The position numbers and the translations under genes were made by a program. From Actinomycetes bacterium (GTDB lineage Bacteria; Actinomycetota; Acidimicrobiia; Acidimicrobiales; RAAP-2): DNA of 59,634 nucleotides. Every line of letters begins with the position of its first letter. The stretch's first letter is position 1. The notes beneath the pieces were generated by a model. That model was given only the letters and a program-made list of their open reading frames with translations, ran no database searches and had not been told where the DNA came from. The DNA is taken from the NCBI GenBank assembly GCA_021786095.1, contig JAJYNX010000027.1:1-59634 (forward strand), written 5' to 3'. Shown one piece after another: positions 9,251-17,871 of the stretch.

Positions 9251-10030
9251 GTGCTAGCGATCCTCATCGTCGGCTGCGGCGTGCTCGGTCTCGTCATCGG
9301 CTCGTTCCTCAACGTCGTCATCTACCGCGTGCCGCGCGGCCAGTCGATCGTCGCACCCGCGTCCGCCTGTCCCTCGTGCGCGTCGCCGATCCTCGCGCGC
9401 GACAACGTGCCGGTCCTGTCGTGGCTCTGGCTACGGGGTCGGTGCCGACACTGCGCCGCGCCGATCTCCGTCCAGTATCCCCTGGTCGAGCTGACGACCG
9501 GCGCGCTCTTCGCCGGCGCGGCCGCGCGACTCGGCGTCGCGTGGGACCTGCCGGCGTTCCTCGCCCTGGCGGCGGGGCTCGTCGCCCTGGCCTGGATCGA
9601 CGCGCAGCGCCTCATCCTGCCGCGCGCGGTGGTCTACCCCACCCTGATCGCCGTGGCGGCGCTGCTGACCCTGGCGGCCGCGGCGTCGCACCAGTGGCAC
9701 CACCTGCTCGTCGGGGTCGTCTGCGCCGCGGCCTGGGGGCTCCTGTTCTTCCTGATGAACCTGGCGAGCCCGCGCATCCTCGGCTTCGGCGACGTGCGCC
9801 TGGCGCCGGTGCTCGGCCTGGCCCTCGGCTGGCTCGGCGTGGGCGACGTCCTGCTCGGCTTCTTCGCGGCCAACCTCATCGGCGCCGTCCTCGGAATCGC
9901 GCTGATCGCGACGCGCACCATCCGCCGCGACCAGCCCGTCCCCTACGGCGTCTTCCTCGCGGCCGGCACCCTGCTCGCCCTCTACGCCGGACCCGAGCTG
10001 CTCGCCCCGTTCCAGGGACTGCACCTGTGA
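9251..10030 (+). CDS. pilD: type IV prepilin peptidase / N-methyltransferase
   Basis: A 259-residue polytopic membrane aspartic peptidase of family A24. The N-terminal part has the methyltransferase-type zinc motif, two CxxC pairs (CPSC and CRHC). Catalytic aspartates are in AWIDAQRLILP and in the signature GFGDVRLAPVLG. Several hydrophobic helices follow. It would cleave and N-methylate the prepilins encoded at 11964-16579. It is the only plus-strand gene of the pilus locus. The GTG start is supported by the typical N-terminus (GSFLNVVIYRVPRG follows) rather than by a clear ribosome-binding site. Confidence 0.95.
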   Translation: MLAILIVGCGVLGLVIGSFLNVVIYRVPRGQSIVAPASACPSCASPILARDNVPVLSWLWLRGRCRHCAAPISVQYPLVELTTGALFAGAAARLGVAWDLPAFLALAAGLVALAWIDAQRLILPRAVVYPTLIAVAALLTLAAAASHQWHHLLVGVVCAAAWGLLFFLMNLASPRILGFGDVRLAPVLGLALGWLGVGDVLLGFFAANLIGAVLGIALIATRTIRRDQPVPYGVFLAAGTLLALYAGPELLAPFQGLHL

Positions 10031-10043
10031 CCCCGGCGCCCGG

Positions 10044-10679
10044 TCAGTAGACCAGCTCCATGCGCAGCCCCTCACCGTCCCACTCGGGGTCGGCCGGTAG
10101 GCGCTTGGCCGCGTGGACCAGCACGCGCCGCGCCGACCACATCAGCGCCGCGGCGTCGAGCAGGTGCTTCTCCGGCACGCCCTCGAGATCCGCGTCGAGG
10201 ATCTTGTCCACCCACTGCAGGCGCCGCTCGAGCGCCAGGCGACGCTCCACCTGACCGGTCTCGAGTCGCTTGGACCAGCGCAGCGGCTGGTCGCCGTTCA
10301 ACTGGTAGAAACTGAGCTCGGGGTTGCCCTCGAAGACGACGCGTTGGCGGTAGGGGGACATCTCGGCGACCACCTCGCGGTAGCGCGGCAACAGCCACGC
10401 GCTCACCGCGTCGAGGTGGGCGTCGGGGGGCGCCACGTCGGTGTCGAACACCTGGCGACTTGGGGCGTAGCGCACGGCGATCCCCCGTCGGCCGAGCAGG
10501 GCGCGGGCCTCACGGTCGCACGTGCGCGGCCAGTGATCCGCGTCGGGGTAGCCCACCGGGGCGTTCACCACCAACGCCTCGAAGCTCGGCCGCTCGTCCA
10601 GCACGTCGGCGAAGGAGGTGAACAGCCGCGGCGGCTCGGGCGCCACAGTGGCACCGATCACCTTGGCGCTCACCACCAC
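10044..10679 (-). CDS. DUF429-like protein (predicted RNase H-fold), catalytic acids replaced
   Basis: 211 residues from the first standard start (GTG, 10679). It resembles DUF429: VVNAPVGYPDAD, then TCDREARALLGRRG. DUF429 proteins normally have a catalytic-type Asp in a GVDG start motif and another in a DxPxGL motif; here the equivalents are GVTP and NAPVGY, so the acids are gone. The conserved N-terminus (RVIAGVTPWKSRW) is encoded upstream of 10679 with no ATG/GTG/TTG in frame before a TGA. Initiation may therefore use the CTG at 10725-10727, or the protein may be N-terminally eroded. It follows pilT by 77 bp. Function unknown. Confidence 0.7.
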   Translation of the reverse strand: MVVSAKVIGATVAPEPPRLFTSFADVLDERPSFEALVVNAPVGYPDADHWPRTCDREARALLGRRGIAVRYAPSRQVFDTDVAPPDAHLDAVSAWLLPRYREVVAEMSPYRQRVVFEGNPELSFYQLNGDQPLRWSKRLETGQVERRLALERRLQWVDKILDADLEGVPEKHLLDAAALMWSARRVLVHAAKRLPADPEWDGEGLRMELVY

Positions 10680-10755
10680 CCAGCGTGACTTCCACGGGGT
10701 GACGCCGGCGATGACGCGGTAGGGCAGGTCCTGGCGATGTCGTACGTTGCTCGTA

Positions 10756-11856
10756 CTACGAGACCTTAGCGGCCATCAACTCTTCCTGGTCGATGGAGCG
10801 CTGGAGCTCCTTGGGGTGTGCCGACACCGACAGCGCGTCCTCGTAGGTGATGGTGCCCTCGTGGATGAGCTTGGCGAGACTCGCCTCGAGGATCTGCATC
10901 CCCTCCTTCTGGTTGGTGAACATCACGTTCGCCAGCTGGTTGGAGCGGTTCTCGCGAATCAGGTTGCGCACCGGGCTCGTGGCCACCAGCACCTCGAAGG
11001 CGGCGACCATGCCCCCGCCCACCTTGGGGATCAAGCGCTGAGCGATGATCGTGCTCAGCGACGCCGCCAGCTGGACGCGCGTCTGCTCCTGGCGCCACGC
11101 CGGGAACACGTCGATGATACGATCGATCGCCTGCGGAGCGTCGTTGGTGTGCAGCGTCGCGAAGACCAGGTGGCCGGTCTCGGCCATGGTGAGCGCGATC
11201 TGGATCGACTCGATGTCGCGCATCTCACCGATCAGCAACACGTCGGGGTCCTCGCGCAGCGCCGAGCGCAGCGCCCGCTCGAAGGACGGGCTGTCGAGTC
11301 CGACCTCGCGCTGGGAGACTGCCGACATCTTGTGGCGGTGCACGTACTCCACCGGGTCCTCGATGGTGAGGATGTGCGCGGCGCGAGTCTCGTTCACCCG
11401 GTCGATGATCGACGCCAGCGTGGTGGACTTGCCCGAGCCCGTCGGACCGGTGACCAGCACGAACCCGCGAGGCTGTTGAGCCACCATCTCGGCCGCCACC
11501 GGCAGGCCCAGCTCCTCGAAACTCGGGATCTTGGACGGAATCACGCGGAGTGACAAGGCGGTCTGGCCGCGCTGGGTGAACACGCTGCCGCGGATGCGCG
11601 CCAGGTCACGCCAGGAGAACGCGAAGTCCACGTCCATTTGGGTCTCGAAGATTTCGCGCTGACCCTTCGTCAGCAGGGGCCACGCAATGTCGTGGATCTG
11701 CTGACCGGTCAACGACGCCGCGTTCTCCACCGGACGCAACTTGCCGTCCACGCGGATGCGCGGTGGCGAGTCATCGGCCAGCAGGAGGTCACTCCCGCGC
11801 TGGTCCCAGAGCACTGCGATCCACGGGTCGATTCCCGCCATCTGCTCGTCCGCCAT
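10756..11856 (-). CDS. pilT: type IV pilus retraction ATPase PilT
   Basis: A 366-residue hexameric secretion ATPase of the PilT class. Walker A is TGPTGSGKSTTL, the Asp box IEDPVEYVHRH, Walker B region DPDVLLIGEMRD, and the His box TGHLVFATLHTNDA. The C-terminal PVRNLIREN matches the PilT hallmark AIRNLIRE. It powers pilus retraction and twitching. Its ATG has a GGAAAG sequence 11 bases upstream and lies just past a strong hairpin that separates it from the pilin gene. Confidence 0.95.
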   Translation of the reverse strand: MADEQMAGIDPWIAVLWDQRGSDLLLADDSPPRIRVDGKLRPVENAASLTGQQIHDIAWPLLTKGQREIFETQMDVDFAFSWRDLARIRGSVFTQRGQTALSLRVIPSKIPSFEELGLPVAAEMVAQQPRGFVLVTGPTGSGKSTTLASIIDRVNETRAAHILTIEDPVEYVHRHKMSAVSQREVGLDSPSFERALRSALREDPDVLLIGEMRDIESIQIALTMAETGHLVFATLHTNDAPQAIDRIIDVFPAWRQEQTRVQLAASLSTIIAQRLIPKVGGGMVAAFEVLVATSPVRNLIRENRSNQLANVMFTNQKEGMQILEASLAKLIHEGTITYEDALSVSAHPKELQRSIDQEELMAAKVS

Positions 11857-11875
11857 GCTCTCTCACTTTCCAAAG

Positions 11876-11925
11876 GCCTCGCGCCCCGCGTGTCGAACTA
11901 AAGTCGGCTGAGCGGGGCGCGAGGC
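11876..11925 (-). terminator. hairpin between pilin gene and pilT
   Basis: A perfect 14-bp inverted repeat (11876-11889 with 11912-11925; arm GCCTCGCGCCCCGC) encloses a 22-base loop. It begins 39 bases after the pilin stop codon and ends 20 bases before the pilT start. The T-run after the minus-strand stem is weak (CTTT), so it may be a partial terminator that lowers pilT expression relative to pilin, or an mRNA-stabilising 3' hairpin. Confidence 0.6.
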
Positions 11926-11963
11926 TAAAAACCATACAATACAATACTACATGTACTCCAATA

Positions 11964-12554
11964 TTAAGCCTTGTTTAGTACCGCGAAATTACAAGCCTCA
12001 ACGGGGTCAGTCGTGGCATTAAAAGCAATATCCTTGTATGTGCCAGTATTAAGACCGTATACGTAAACGTCACCATAAACGTTCGTGCCACCCGTCGCCG
12101 ACCCAGTCGTTCCGGTGATAGAGCCCAGAGCTGTTACAGCACTAGGCTGATCGGCAGTAACACCGTCACCAACAAAGACAGCGTACGAACTTGAGGACGG
12201 CCACGACTGAAGGAACGGTCCCCCTGCTAAACCAACGTTCGTGCTCGGAGCGAGCAAAGTTGCCTCCCAGCCTGCAGCGGCGGTTGGATACACTGTGGTG
12301 CCGTTCGTCGTCAACCCGGTCGTCGCAAGCGTCGGATTCTCGGCCTCCAGCGCCGCGACCGCAATGCCCAGGGTCTTCGCGTCCGACTGGCACGCGGCCG
12401 AGGCACTCTTTCCGGTGACCCCTCCCAGGGCAAACACGACAATCGCGGCCAAGATGCCCAGCACGACGATGACAATCAACAGTTCGATCAACGTGAAACC
12501 GTCGATCTCACCGGCCGCCCTGCGCCGCTGGAGCCTTTGGTACGTCTGAATCAT
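11964..12554 (-). CDS. pilA: major type IV pilin (prepilin)
   Basis: A 196-residue prepilin. A basic leader ends in Gly19 and is followed by FTLIELLIVIVVLG, so cleavage by PilD is predicted between Gly19 and Phe20, giving N-methyl-Phe and the conserved Glu at mature position 5. The rest is a globular Ser/Thr/Gly-rich domain with two cysteines (CQSDAK and ACNFAVL), a probable disulfide loop. Base composition is less GC-rich than its neighbours. Start ATG at 12554, with AAGGC about 8 bases upstream and an 11-codon minigene ending 13 bases before it. Confidence 0.93.
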   Translation of the reverse strand: MIQTYQRLQRRRAAGEIDGFTLIELLIVIVVLGILAAIVVFALGGVTGKSASAACQSDAKTLGIAVAALEAENPTLATTGLTTNGTTVYPTAAAGWEATLLAPSTNVGLAGGPFLQSWPSSSSYAVFVGDGVTADQPSAVTALGSITGTTGSATGGTNVYGDVYVYGLNTGTYKDIAFNATTDPVEACNFAVLNKA

Positions 12555-12567
12555 GCTGTTCTGCCTT

Positions 12568-12603
12568 TCACTTCCCGGCGTGCCGACACTCGGAACTAGC
12601 CAT
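12568..12603 (-). CDS. 11-codon leader minigene upstream of pilin
   Basis: A tiny ORF (MASSECRHAGK) starts at ATG 12603 with an ideal Shine-Dalgarno, GGAGG seven bases upstream, better than that of the pilin gene itself. It ends with TGA 13 bases before the pilin ATG. It could be a translation-coupling or attenuation leader for the abundant pilin. Expression is not proven; the ribosome-binding site and position are the only evidence. Confidence 0.45.
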   Translation of the reverse strand: MASSECRHAGK

Positions 12604-12631
12604 GGTCTTTCCTCCGTGGAAAAACGAATTT

Positions 12632-12640
12632 ATCGTATCA
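12632..12640 (-). promoter_or_regulatory. possible extended -10 promoter for the pilin gene
   Basis: On the minus strand TG-A-TACGAT (extended -10 type) lies about 20 bases before the Shine-Dalgarno of the leader minigene, in the AT-rich 248-bp spacer between the minor pilin operon and pilA. A TTGACA occurs immediately upstream but is too close to act as a -35 for it. Apart from this and the minigene, I see nothing else in 12555-12802. Confidence 0.35.
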
Positions 12641-12802
12641 CTTGTCAAGAACCGCGGCAGGAAGAATTTTTAATGCAAAGCGCCTTCTCAGGTAGCGCAA
12701 CCGCGTCCAGGTCAGAATACGTTCAAAAAAACGGTTTTTAAACACGGAGATGCCACTACCTACCAGCCCTCGCCACATCCATTCACAACACGGGAACAAC
12801 GA

Positions 12803-13654
12803 CTAATACGTGATCTGATCACTCGGCGCATTGATCGGGCTCGTCCCGGTGGGGGTGGTGACGATCACGTCAGCGGTGCCCGAGCCCGACGACGGCTCGC
12901 ACGCGGTGATCGTGGTGGTATTAACCACGCTCACGCTCGTCGAGGCGTAGACGGCGTTATTAGATCCACTGATCACGAAGGTGACGGTTGCGGGGCTCGT
13001 GAACCCCGTCCCCAGGATCGTGATCGGGGTGGTCGAGCACGTCGGTGGCGCCGCGTTCGCGGTCACGCTGGTCACCGTCGGCGGTATCGCCCCGAAGACC
13101 CACGTGTCGATCTTCATCCCCGTGCCGCACGACGACGTCCCCGCCACGGTGGTCGTCGTCGTGGTGGTCGTCGAGACGGGAGGACAACTGGAGTAGTTGT
13201 TCGTCGTCGGATAGTCGTCGTAGGTGACGACGGCCTGCAGCAGCGGGTTCGCAGCGCAGTAGGTCGCACTCTGCGTGGAGGGACAGGTGGAGAAGGTGAC
13301 CACTCGCGTGGACTTGCTCTGAGGGTTCCACTGCGTCGAGCACCAGACCGAGACGGACAAACCGTTGATGGTGCCCATGGCGGGTGCAAGGCACGCGATC
13401 GGCGGCGACGCGTAGAGGGTGCTGGAGTCGAAGTAGTAGCGCGCGTCCTGCACCGCCACCTCGGTCGCACTGTTGGCGGTGGCCACCGTGGACTGGGCCG
13501 CGGTGAAACGGATCGAGTTCCGAAGATCGCTGCTCGTCCAGGTGGCCATCGAGAGGACAATCAGACTCACGACGACCAGGAAGATCAGCGCGAGGATCAG
13601 TGATGCCCCGACCTCGTCGTGGCGTCGGTCCCGACGAATCGGACGCCTAGCCAT
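12803..13654 (-). CDS. PilX-like minor pilus protein with TIG/IPT domain
   Basis: 283 residues. The N-terminus has a basic leader, EVG then ASLILALIFLVVV, a type IV prepilin-like helix lacking Glu5, typical of PilX-type components. A Ser/Thr-rich globular part with a run of eight threonines (about residue 165) leads to a C-terminal immunoglobulin-like TIG/IPT domain (SVTANAAPPTCSTTPITILG to VIVTTPTGTSP). Its start lies 8 bp inside the preceding minor pilin gene, so the pair is coupled. Probably a low-abundance pilus-tip subunit with adhesive potential. Confidence 0.8.
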   Translation of the reverse strand: MARRPIRRDRRHDEVGASLILALIFLVVVSLIVLSMATWTSSDLRNSIRFTAAQSTVATANSATEVAVQDARYYFDSSTLYASPPIACLAPAMGTINGLSVSVWCSTQWNPQSKSTRVVTFSTCPSTQSATYCAANPLLQAVVTYDDYPTTNNYSSCPPVSTTTTTTTTVAGTSSCGTGMKIDTWVFGAIPPTVTSVTANAAPPTCSTTPITILGTGFTSPATVTFVISGSNNAVYASTSVSVVNTTTITACEPSSGSGTADVIVTTPTGTSPINAPSDQITY

Positions 13655-15008
13655 TGACGAAACCGTCTGTCACGGTCGCCGACGCACCATTGGCGTTGGT
13701 CACGGTCACGTCGCCCGTCCCCCCCGACGTCGTGCCGTCCCCGGTAACGTCGAACGTGATCGACGTCGAGGTCACCGACACGGGCTCGATGCTGGTGGCG
13801 TTCGCACTGATCACCACCGTGGTTCCGCTATCGAAGCCCGTGCCAGTGATCACGCACTGACCAGGCTGGTTGAACGACACCACGCACTGGGACGAACTGG
13901 TCGGCGACGAAATCGAGGTGATGGTCACCCCGGGTGTCACGGTGAACGCTCCACCGGTCCCGTTAGACCCATCGGGGTTGGTAACGGTGACCGTCCCGGA
14001 AACTGTAGGCGCGGTCGGTGACACCGTGACATACATCGTCAACTGGCTCGGCCCGTCATACACCGTGCTACCCGGAATGACCGAGACGCCACTATTCGAG
14101 AAGGATGCCAAAGCTCCGTTGATGAACCCTGAACCGTCGACGGTCACCGTTTGACTCTGCACTCCTTGAGGCAACGAGGTCGGTGTTGGTGTCGACGATG
14201 ATACGGACGGCGCGGGGTTCACGACGAAAAGATTGGCGTGCGTCACTGAGCCACCACCAGGGTTGGTTACCGTGACGGCGTAGGAGCCCGTTGCCGCGTC
14301 GGTGGGCACCGTCACGTTCACCGCCAATGACGTTGAACTGGTCACTTGAGTCGAATTGACGACAACGTTCCCACTCCCGCCAGTGATCAAAACAGTCGCC
14401 CCGCTCACGAATCCAAAGCCGTCGAGTACCAGGTTCTGTACCAACGCGCCCTGTCCCAAGGACGACGGCGTCAGCGATCGAATGCCCAAGGTCCCCGAAG
14501 TCGCTACCACCTGCTGACGTCCATCCACCACGAATGACGTCTGATCGGTTGTCCCGTTGGCTGCTCGCACCTGCACCGTAATCAGTTGTGGCGGAGCAGA
14601 CGTCGCGCAGTCGCTCGGCATCGTCATCGACCACCCCCCGCTACTTGGATACTGCACGGACTCGATTGTCACGGTGTAGGTCGAGGGTGCCCCGTAGTTA
14701 TTTGTCGAACTATACGTCGCAGTTGTCGCGCATGGTTGGTACTCCGGGCTCTGCTGCTGCTGTATCGCGGAGAAGGCGGACTCGGCCACCGTCCGCAAGA
14801 CCACGTCGTTCGCCGCCAGGCTGCGATGTTGGGCCGAACCCGTGATCGTCGTCGAGAATGCCGCGAGCAACGCCAAGCCGCTCACGCTAAGGATGATCAG
14901 GGTAATCAGCACCTCGATGAGAGTGTCACCGCGGTCATCAACTGCTTGCGAAATTCGCTGACGCATCTTATTACAGAACCGAGGGTTCCGAGTCACCGGC
15001 GCCGTCAT
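13647..15008 (-). CDS. PilV-like minor pilin with tandem TIG/IPT domains
   Basis: 453 residues. The prepilin leader ends at Gly27, followed by DTLIEVLITLIILS with Glu at mature position 5. After a pilin domain of about 130 residues come three TIG/IPT immunoglobulin-like repeats, recognisable by repeated GFGF/GSGF/GTGFDSGT and VTNPGG/VTNPDG/VTNANG motifs and beginning with IRSLTPSSLGQG. Such domains on a minor pilin suggest a surface adhesin presented by the pilus. The ATG overlaps the stop of the upstream minor pilin gene by 4 bp. Confidence 0.85.
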   Translation of the reverse strand: MTAPVTRNPRFCNKMRQRISQAVDDRGDTLIEVLITLIILSVSGLALLAAFSTTITGSAQHRSLAANDVVLRTVAESAFSAIQQQQSPEYQPCATTATYSSTNNYGAPSTYTVTIESVQYPSSGGWSMTMPSDCATSAPPQLITVQVRAANGTTDQTSFVVDGRQQVVATSGTLGIRSLTPSSLGQGALVQNLVLDGFGFVSGATVLITGGSGNVVVNSTQVTSSTSLAVNVTVPTDAATGSYAVTVTNPGGGSVTHANLFVVNPAPSVSSSTPTPTSLPQGVQSQTVTVDGSGFINGALASFSNSGVSVIPGSTVYDGPSQLTMYVTVSPTAPTVSGTVTVTNPDGSNGTGGAFTVTPGVTITSISSPTSSSQCVVSFNQPGQCVITGTGFDSGTTVVISANATSIEPVSVTSTSITFDVTGDGTTSGGTGDVTVTNANGASATVTDGFVNG

Positions 15009-16579
15009 GGCGATGTGATGTTGATGTTGATTCCATTAAGGAAGTTGGCCCACCCAGCGATAATGAAACTGGTGCTAATTGTGCCAACCTCTGTACACAC
15101 AACGCCGCCGCCGGGCACGTAGATCCCCCCGTACGCATTATTGGACGTATTTGCCACTGTGACGATGCCAGATGTGCAACCACTCGAAGATGACGGGCAC
15201 GTCCCGGCATCCCATATTGTGACCCCGCTGCTCTGGACAGCACTACCATTTGTCCCAATCCAACTTACAGGCGATGACAAATTGACCGTGGACTTGTTCT
15301 CGAAGGTAATTGAACCCGTTGCGTCCGGAGGGGCGTACAGGAGAGCTCCTGCGCCGTAGACGTGCGTATTGTTGTTCGTTCCGCCCGTGAGGCCGCCATC
15401 AAATATGTAGGCACCAGCATCGAAGTACGTCGTTGAACCGTTCGGAAGGATAAATGGTGTCGCAAACTCGTAGTTAGTAGTAGCACTTCCGCTAAAGATG
15501 ATGGTTGCGTTGTTACTAAAATTCGGCTGACTAGCGTAGTAACCAGGTGAGCACGTGTACGTATTACCCTGCTTAGTACAACTACCCTGCGTTGTTGAAG
15601 CTGGTGGTTCTGGCGGATAGAGGATCCCGTTGAACGGGTCGGCGGGTGGGGCCCATCCGTACACCGTGGGGCAGGCGGGTGAGACACCGCCACCACACAC
15701 TACCGTCGTCGATGAGGGATCCGGTGCCAAAATGGTCGTAACGCCTATCGTTGAATTATTGGCCACATTCACCACACCACTGCTTGTTGAACACGACGAC
15801 GTAGAGGCAATGCCAAGGGTCCCGTTGTTGGTACCCCCATTGACGTTTATTGTCAGAGAACTGTTCTTGCTGCCTCCACCCACACTCAATACATTGCAGC
15901 CTGATCCCAGGAGTGTCAAGGGTGGAAACTTTGAGTTACCCGTCGGCACTCCTCCCGCAGTGGCAAGACCCGAGCGCGGGCTCGCCACCATCGTGTAGGG
16001 AGCGGAACTCATCGGCACGTAGATGGGGAACACCACGGCCGCAATAGTCGACGCCAGGGTCGGAGGAAAGAGAGAGGTCGAGCACGACGAGTACGTGGGC
16101 GCACAGATGCTCGGAGCGCTCTGGCTGCCCGAGAGGTCGTAGGAGATCACCGTCGTCCGTACCGGCGTGGTGAAGTTGCCGAACGTGCAGTACGTGCGCT
16201 CGAGCGAGTAGTTGGTCGTCCCGTTGTTCATGGGCACGCTCACGTAGGACACCGCACTCTGCCCATCGCTCCACACCAGGCCCAGAAGTTGCGTGCCGTT
16301 CGTTCCGCACTCCGGTGGGGTCGTCGCCTCGGTGGTGATCGTTCCCGCGCTTTGCACGTCCTTCACGAACGTCGCGTCGACGGTCTGGAGATCACCGGAT
16401 CCCGAGAGTCGAGCTGACACGCGCGACTGGAGCGAGAACACCGACACCAGGCCCAGAGAGATCGCCCCGATCACCAGCGGGAGGATGGTGACCACGATGA
16501 GCAACTCGATCAGCGTGAAGCCCCGCTCCTCGCCTCGTCGGGCATGACCTACCCCCTTACTACGTCCCGGAAGCGTCAT
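15005..16579 (-). CDS. PilW-like minor pilin with Asn-rich repetitive ectodomain
   Basis: 524 residues from ATG 16579, chosen because GGGAGG lies 5 bases upstream; the frame extends to a TTG at 16615 without a ribosome-binding site. Leader cleavage is predicted after Gly20 (RGEERG, then FTLIELLIVVTILP). A pilin-like domain of ~190 residues is followed by an Asn/Gly/Ser/Thr-rich repetitive ectodomain, possibly a beta-helix (for example NVNGGTNNGTLG, VANNSTIG). Base composition of the ectodomain is visibly less GC-rich than flanking genes, suggesting transfer or relaxed evolution. Its start is 32 bases after the pilC stop. Confidence 0.8.
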   Translation of the reverse strand: MTLPGRSKGVGHARRGEERGFTLIELLIVVTILPLVIGAISLGLVSVFSLQSRVSARLSGSGDLQTVDATFVKDVQSAGTITTEATTPPECGTNGTQLLGLVWSDGQSAVSYVSVPMNNGTTNYSLERTYCTFGNFTTPVRTTVISYDLSGSQSAPSICAPTYSSCSTSLFPPTLASTIAAVVFPIYVPMSSAPYTMVASPRSGLATAGGVPTGNSKFPPLTLLGSGCNVLSVGGGSKNSSLTINVNGGTNNGTLGIASTSSCSTSSGVVNVANNSTIGVTTILAPDPSSTTVVCGGGVSPACPTVYGWAPPADPFNGILYPPEPPASTTQGSCTKQGNTYTCSPGYYASQPNFSNNATIIFSGSATTNYEFATPFILPNGSTTYFDAGAYIFDGGLTGGTNNNTHVYGAGALLYAPPDATGSITFENKSTVNLSSPVSWIGTNGSAVQSSGVTIWDAGTCPSSSSGCTSGIVTVANTSNNAYGGIYVPGGGVVCTEVGTISTSFIIAGWANFLNGININITSP

Positions 16580-16611
16580 CCTGACCTCCCTCTCGGCACG
16601 GCGTCCGCTCC

Positions 16612-17871
16612 TCAATGGACGTTCACCTGGTTGTAGATGCCGTACATCGCGGAGATCAGGGCGACCGCCACGAAGCCCACGACCAGGCCCATGACGATGA
16701 TGATCGCGGGCTCGAACAGCGAGGTCGCTCGATCCACCTTCGTCTCCAGCTCCCGGCCGTAGTAGGCGGCGGCCACCTCAAGCTGCTGGTCGAGCGTTCC
16801 CGTCTCCTCACCCACCCGGAACATCTGACGCGCCGCCCCGGGGAAGAGACCGGTTCGCGCGATCGGCGCCGCCAGTCCCTGTCCCTCCATCATCGCCTCG
16901 CGCACGCCGTCAAGCGCCGAGTGGTAGACGGCATTGTTGGCCGAGTCCGCCGTGATCGCCATCGAGCGCGGCAGGTCCACGCCCGCGTGGAGCATCGAGG
17001 AGAGGATCCGACAGGTCCGCTCCAGGATCGCCGTCTTGGCCAGGTCCCCCACCACCGGCAGGCGAAGGAGCCAGCCGTCGAGCATCGCCTGGCCCTTCTC
17101 CGAGCGGCGCATCGAGATGAAGGTGGCCGTGATGGCGATCACCAGGGCCAGGAAGATGAACCACCAGTGCGAGAAGATCCCCGACATACCGAGCATCATC
17201 CTCGTCACCAACGGCAACTTGGCGTGTAGCGAGTTGAAGAACACCACGAAGCGAGGCAGCACGAAGACCGTCAGAATGACCACCGTCACCACCGACATCG
17301 CCGCCACCACGGCCGGATAGATCAACGCGGACGTGATCTTGGTCCGCGCCTTGGTATCACGATCGATGTAGTCGGCCAACTGGTTCAGCACGACGTCGAG
17401 ATTCCCGGTGAGCTCCGCCGACTCCAGGATCCCCACGTAGAAGTTGGGGAACGCCTGGGGCTGCGCCGCGGCGACGGCGGCAAACGTGTCACCCGCCCGC
17501 AAGCCGTCGATCATCTGGGTGAGCACCCTACGCAGCATCTTGTTGGAGGTCTCCTCGACGATGACCTCCATCGCCTCCATGATGGGAATACCCGCTCGCA
17601 TGAAGACGGCCAACTGGCGAGTGAAGTTCATCACGTCCTGGCGCGGCACCATCTTCTTGGTGATCTCGAAGCGCATCCAGCTGGTCTTCTCCTCGACTTG
17701 CTGGGGCTGCAGGCCGCGCTGGAGCAACGCTAGGTGCGCGGCACCGCTCGAGACCGCCATCTCGACGCCGGTCACCTTCTTGCCCGCCTCGTCGATCGCG
17801 CTGTAGCGGTACTTGACGAGCGGGATCGCCTTGGCGGGCTTCTCGGAACGACGAGGCAGTCGGAGTTTCAT
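16612..17871 (-). CDS. pilC: type IV pilus inner-membrane platform protein PilC
   Basis: 419 residues from ATG 17871, which overlaps the pilB stop (ATGA). Two T2SSF domains are visible. The first contains QDVMNFTRQLAVFMRAGIP, the second ERTCRILSSMLHAGVDLP, each followed by GEETGTLD/AELTGNLD-type motifs and hydrophobic helices (VVTVVILTVFVLPRFVVFF; IIIVMGLVVGFVAVALISAM). It forms the membrane platform turned by PilB and PilT. Length is typical for the family. Confidence 0.95.
   Translation of the reverse strand: MKLRLPRRSEKPAKAIPLVKYRYSAIDEAGKKVTGVEMAVSSGAAHLALLQRGLQPQQVEEKTSWMRFEITKKMVPRQDVMNFTRQLAVFMRAGIPIMEAMEVIVEETSNKMLRRVLTQMIDGLRAGDTFAAVAAAQPQAFPNFYVGILESAELTGNLDVVLNQLADYIDRDTKARTKITSALIYPAVVAAMSVVTVVILTVFVLPRFVVFFNSLHAKLPLVTRMMLGMSGIFSHWWFIFLALVIAITATFISMRRSEKGQAMLDGWLLRLPVVGDLAKTAILERTCRILSSMLHAGVDLPRSMAITADSANNAVYHSALDGVREAMMEGQGLAAPIARTGLFPGAARQMFRVGEETGTLDQQLEVAAAYYGRELETKVDRATSLFEPAIIIVMGLVVGFVAVALISAMYGIYNQVNVH

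Noticed and set aside
12640-12650. TTGACA on the minus strand upstream of pilA as a -35
   Set aside because: No -10 at 16-18 bp; that position falls on the Shine-Dalgarno of the minigene.
12553-12741. Plus-strand ORF in the pilin spacer
   Set aside because: No ribosome-binding site or family; the region is better explained as the pilin leader and promoter.
12740-12765. A/T-rich inverted repeat after the PilX-like gene as a terminator
   Set aside because: Weak A-T stem with almost no loop; not convincing.
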